Assembly (NCBI GenBank): GCA_937922185.1
Contig: CAKZUT010000025.1
Location: forward strand, 1 to 35,313
From: an uncultured Neomegalonema sp.
Lineage (GTDB): Bacteria; Pseudomonadota; Alphaproteobacteria; Rhodobacterales; Rhodobacteraceae
Direction: 5' to 3'
DNA: 35,313 nt
Part shown: positions 34,770-35,313 of the stretch, in pieces
How positions within the stretch are numbered: position 1 is the stretch's first letter
Layout: every line of letters starts with the position of its first letter
The notes under the pieces: model-generated
What the model was told of the DNA's origin: nothing
The model's database searches: none
Seen by the model: only the letters and a program-made list of their open reading frames with translations
Translations under genes and position numbers: made by a program

Positions 34770-34891
34770 AGCCTAAGCGCCCCCGCCCCGCCACGGGTCG
34801 AGCAACCTGAACCCTTCGAAGACCAGAAACCGGAATCGCGAACGGGTTTCACGATCTCCGACACCGAACAGGTATCGAGGACGAACATCAT
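34757..34891 (-). pseudogene. Internally deleted VapC/FitB-like PIN toxin remnant
   Basis: Reading leftwards from the ATG at 34891, which overlaps the antitoxin stop in an ATGA, the first 16 residues are MMFVLDTCSVSEIVKP, closely matching the N-terminus of PIN-domain toxins (M-F-x-L-D-T-x-x-x-S-E-x-x-K-P, with the first catalytic Asp). After that the frame continues without similarity to a stop at 34757 (44 codons). One frame over, the sequence reads RFLVFEGFRLLDPWRGGGA and stops at 34773, which resembles the C-terminal 'F-x-G-x-x-L-x-x-PW' end of the same family. PIN toxins are about 130-140 residues, so roughly 300 bp appear to be missing, with a frame change at the join. The remnant would be inactive. 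Confidence 0.6.
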
Positions 34892-35139
34892 CCAAAATCT
34901 GTTGCGTCGGCGGGGAATTCCTGGAAAGAGGGCAAGCTGCCCTCAATCCGCAGGTCGGGTGGAAAGAACCTGTCAGCATGGGCGGCGGCACTCAACCCAT
35001 TCTCGGATCTGACGATCAGCGCATCACGCAGCACGATGCGCGCTTCGGCGGACATCGACCGCCCGTTCCGCGCCGCCTGCGCCTGCAAGGCTGTCTTGGT
35101 TTCCCGGTCCAGATCACGGACCAGCAACGTCGAGCACAT
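34888..35139 (-). CDS. FitA-like ribbon-helix-helix antitoxin
   Basis: From the ATG at 35139 the protein is 83 residues: MCSTLLVRDLDRETKTALQA, then QAARNGRSMSAEARIVLRDA. This is the FitA/VapB-type ribbon-helix-helix DNA-binding head (V-R-x-L-D, R-A-x-x-x-G-R-S-x-x-x-E-A-R), followed by a variable C-terminal tail that would hold the toxin. A TGTGGAGGC ribosome site is 3-8 bases before the ATG; a longer open frame back to 35277 is not family-like. Such antitoxins usually repress their own operon together with the toxin. The gene appears intact although its toxin is not. Confidence 0.75.
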   Translation of the reverse strand: MCSTLLVRDLDRETKTALQAQAARNGRSMSAEARIVLRDALIVRSENGLSAAAHADRFFPPDLRIEGSLPSFQEFPADATDFG

Positions 35140-35313
35140 GCCTCCACACTCCCTCATGCCAACGCCGTCAGAATGCACTACGGTCACAGAAGGTGATAAC
35201 AAACTCAACGGCGCGTACCGATACGCAGGGCAATCGCTCGAAGAAGAAATGCTGCTGTCCCGAACGCAATGCGGCATGAAATGACGCTTTGCAGATGCGG
35301 GACCTCCTGCAAG

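Noticed and set aside
34773-34991. A 72-codon minus-strand frame over the antitoxin end and the following gap, as a gene of its own
   Set aside because: Its first two thirds is the antitoxin read in another frame; only its last ~20 codons look toxin-like, as the remnant's C-terminus.
1-35313. CRISPR array, insertion sequence, rRNA operon or prophage
   Set aside because: No regularly spaced repeats, transposase or integrase motifs, phage structural genes or rRNA sequences were seen.

Overview
The window is a stretch of high-GC chromosome from an alphaproteobacterium. Several gene sets with a characteristic alphaproteobacterial order support this: argS - SPOR protein - nagZ - scpA - scpB; bamE / DUF177 - rpmF - plsX - fabH - ihfA - merR; nrdR - ribD - ribE - ribH - nusB; and a Pha/Mrp antiporter operon whose A and B subunits are fused. 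The genus cannot be told from what is visible. Most of the window is compact housekeeping DNA with many 1-11 base gene overlaps.

Layout, left to right. (1) 1-393, minus strand: the 5' part of an AT-rich gene (about 41% GC by hand count) that runs off the left edge. It resembles the N-terminal domain of ApeA-type HEPN anti-phage proteins, and its GTG start overlaps the stop of pyrB. (2) 390-3717: pyrB (minus), a small membrane protein (plus), argS (plus). (3) 3805-7423, plus: SPOR-domain protein, nagZ, scpA, scpB (cell wall and chromosome segregation). (4) 7428-8655, minus: dCTP deaminase and tRNA-Pro(GGG). (5) 8698-12635, minus: DUF177, L32, plsX, fabH, ihfA, merR-type regulator; bamE is divergent at 12731. 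(6) 13274-18993, minus: nrdR - ribD - ribE - ribH - nusB - MFS transporter - ECF sigma factor - short anti-sigma-like protein. (7) 19095-22329, minus: speE and speD (spermidine synthesis), an EamA transporter and a conserved hypothetical protein. (8) 22674-23495, plus: periplasmic TPR protein. (9) 23518-29522, minus: mrpA(B)-C-D-E-F-G cation/proton antiporter, interrupted between F and G by a 66-bp palindromic element. (10) 29929-34769: tRNA-Gly(GCC), a second EamA transporter, a large patatin-like lipase, an Ldh-family dehydrogenase and rnhA. (11) 34757-35139, minus: a FitA-like antitoxin followed by what looks like an internally deleted PIN toxin.

The most notable observations are at the two ends. 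On the left, a foreign, AT-rich, probable abortive-infection gene is coupled to the end of pyrB. On the right, an antitoxin seems to have lost its toxin. The other items are short repeats and hairpins between genes: the element in the mrp operon, paired direct repeats upstream of mrpA, tandem 11-bp repeats before the TPR gene, and a 316-bp unexplained gap inside the riboflavin operon.
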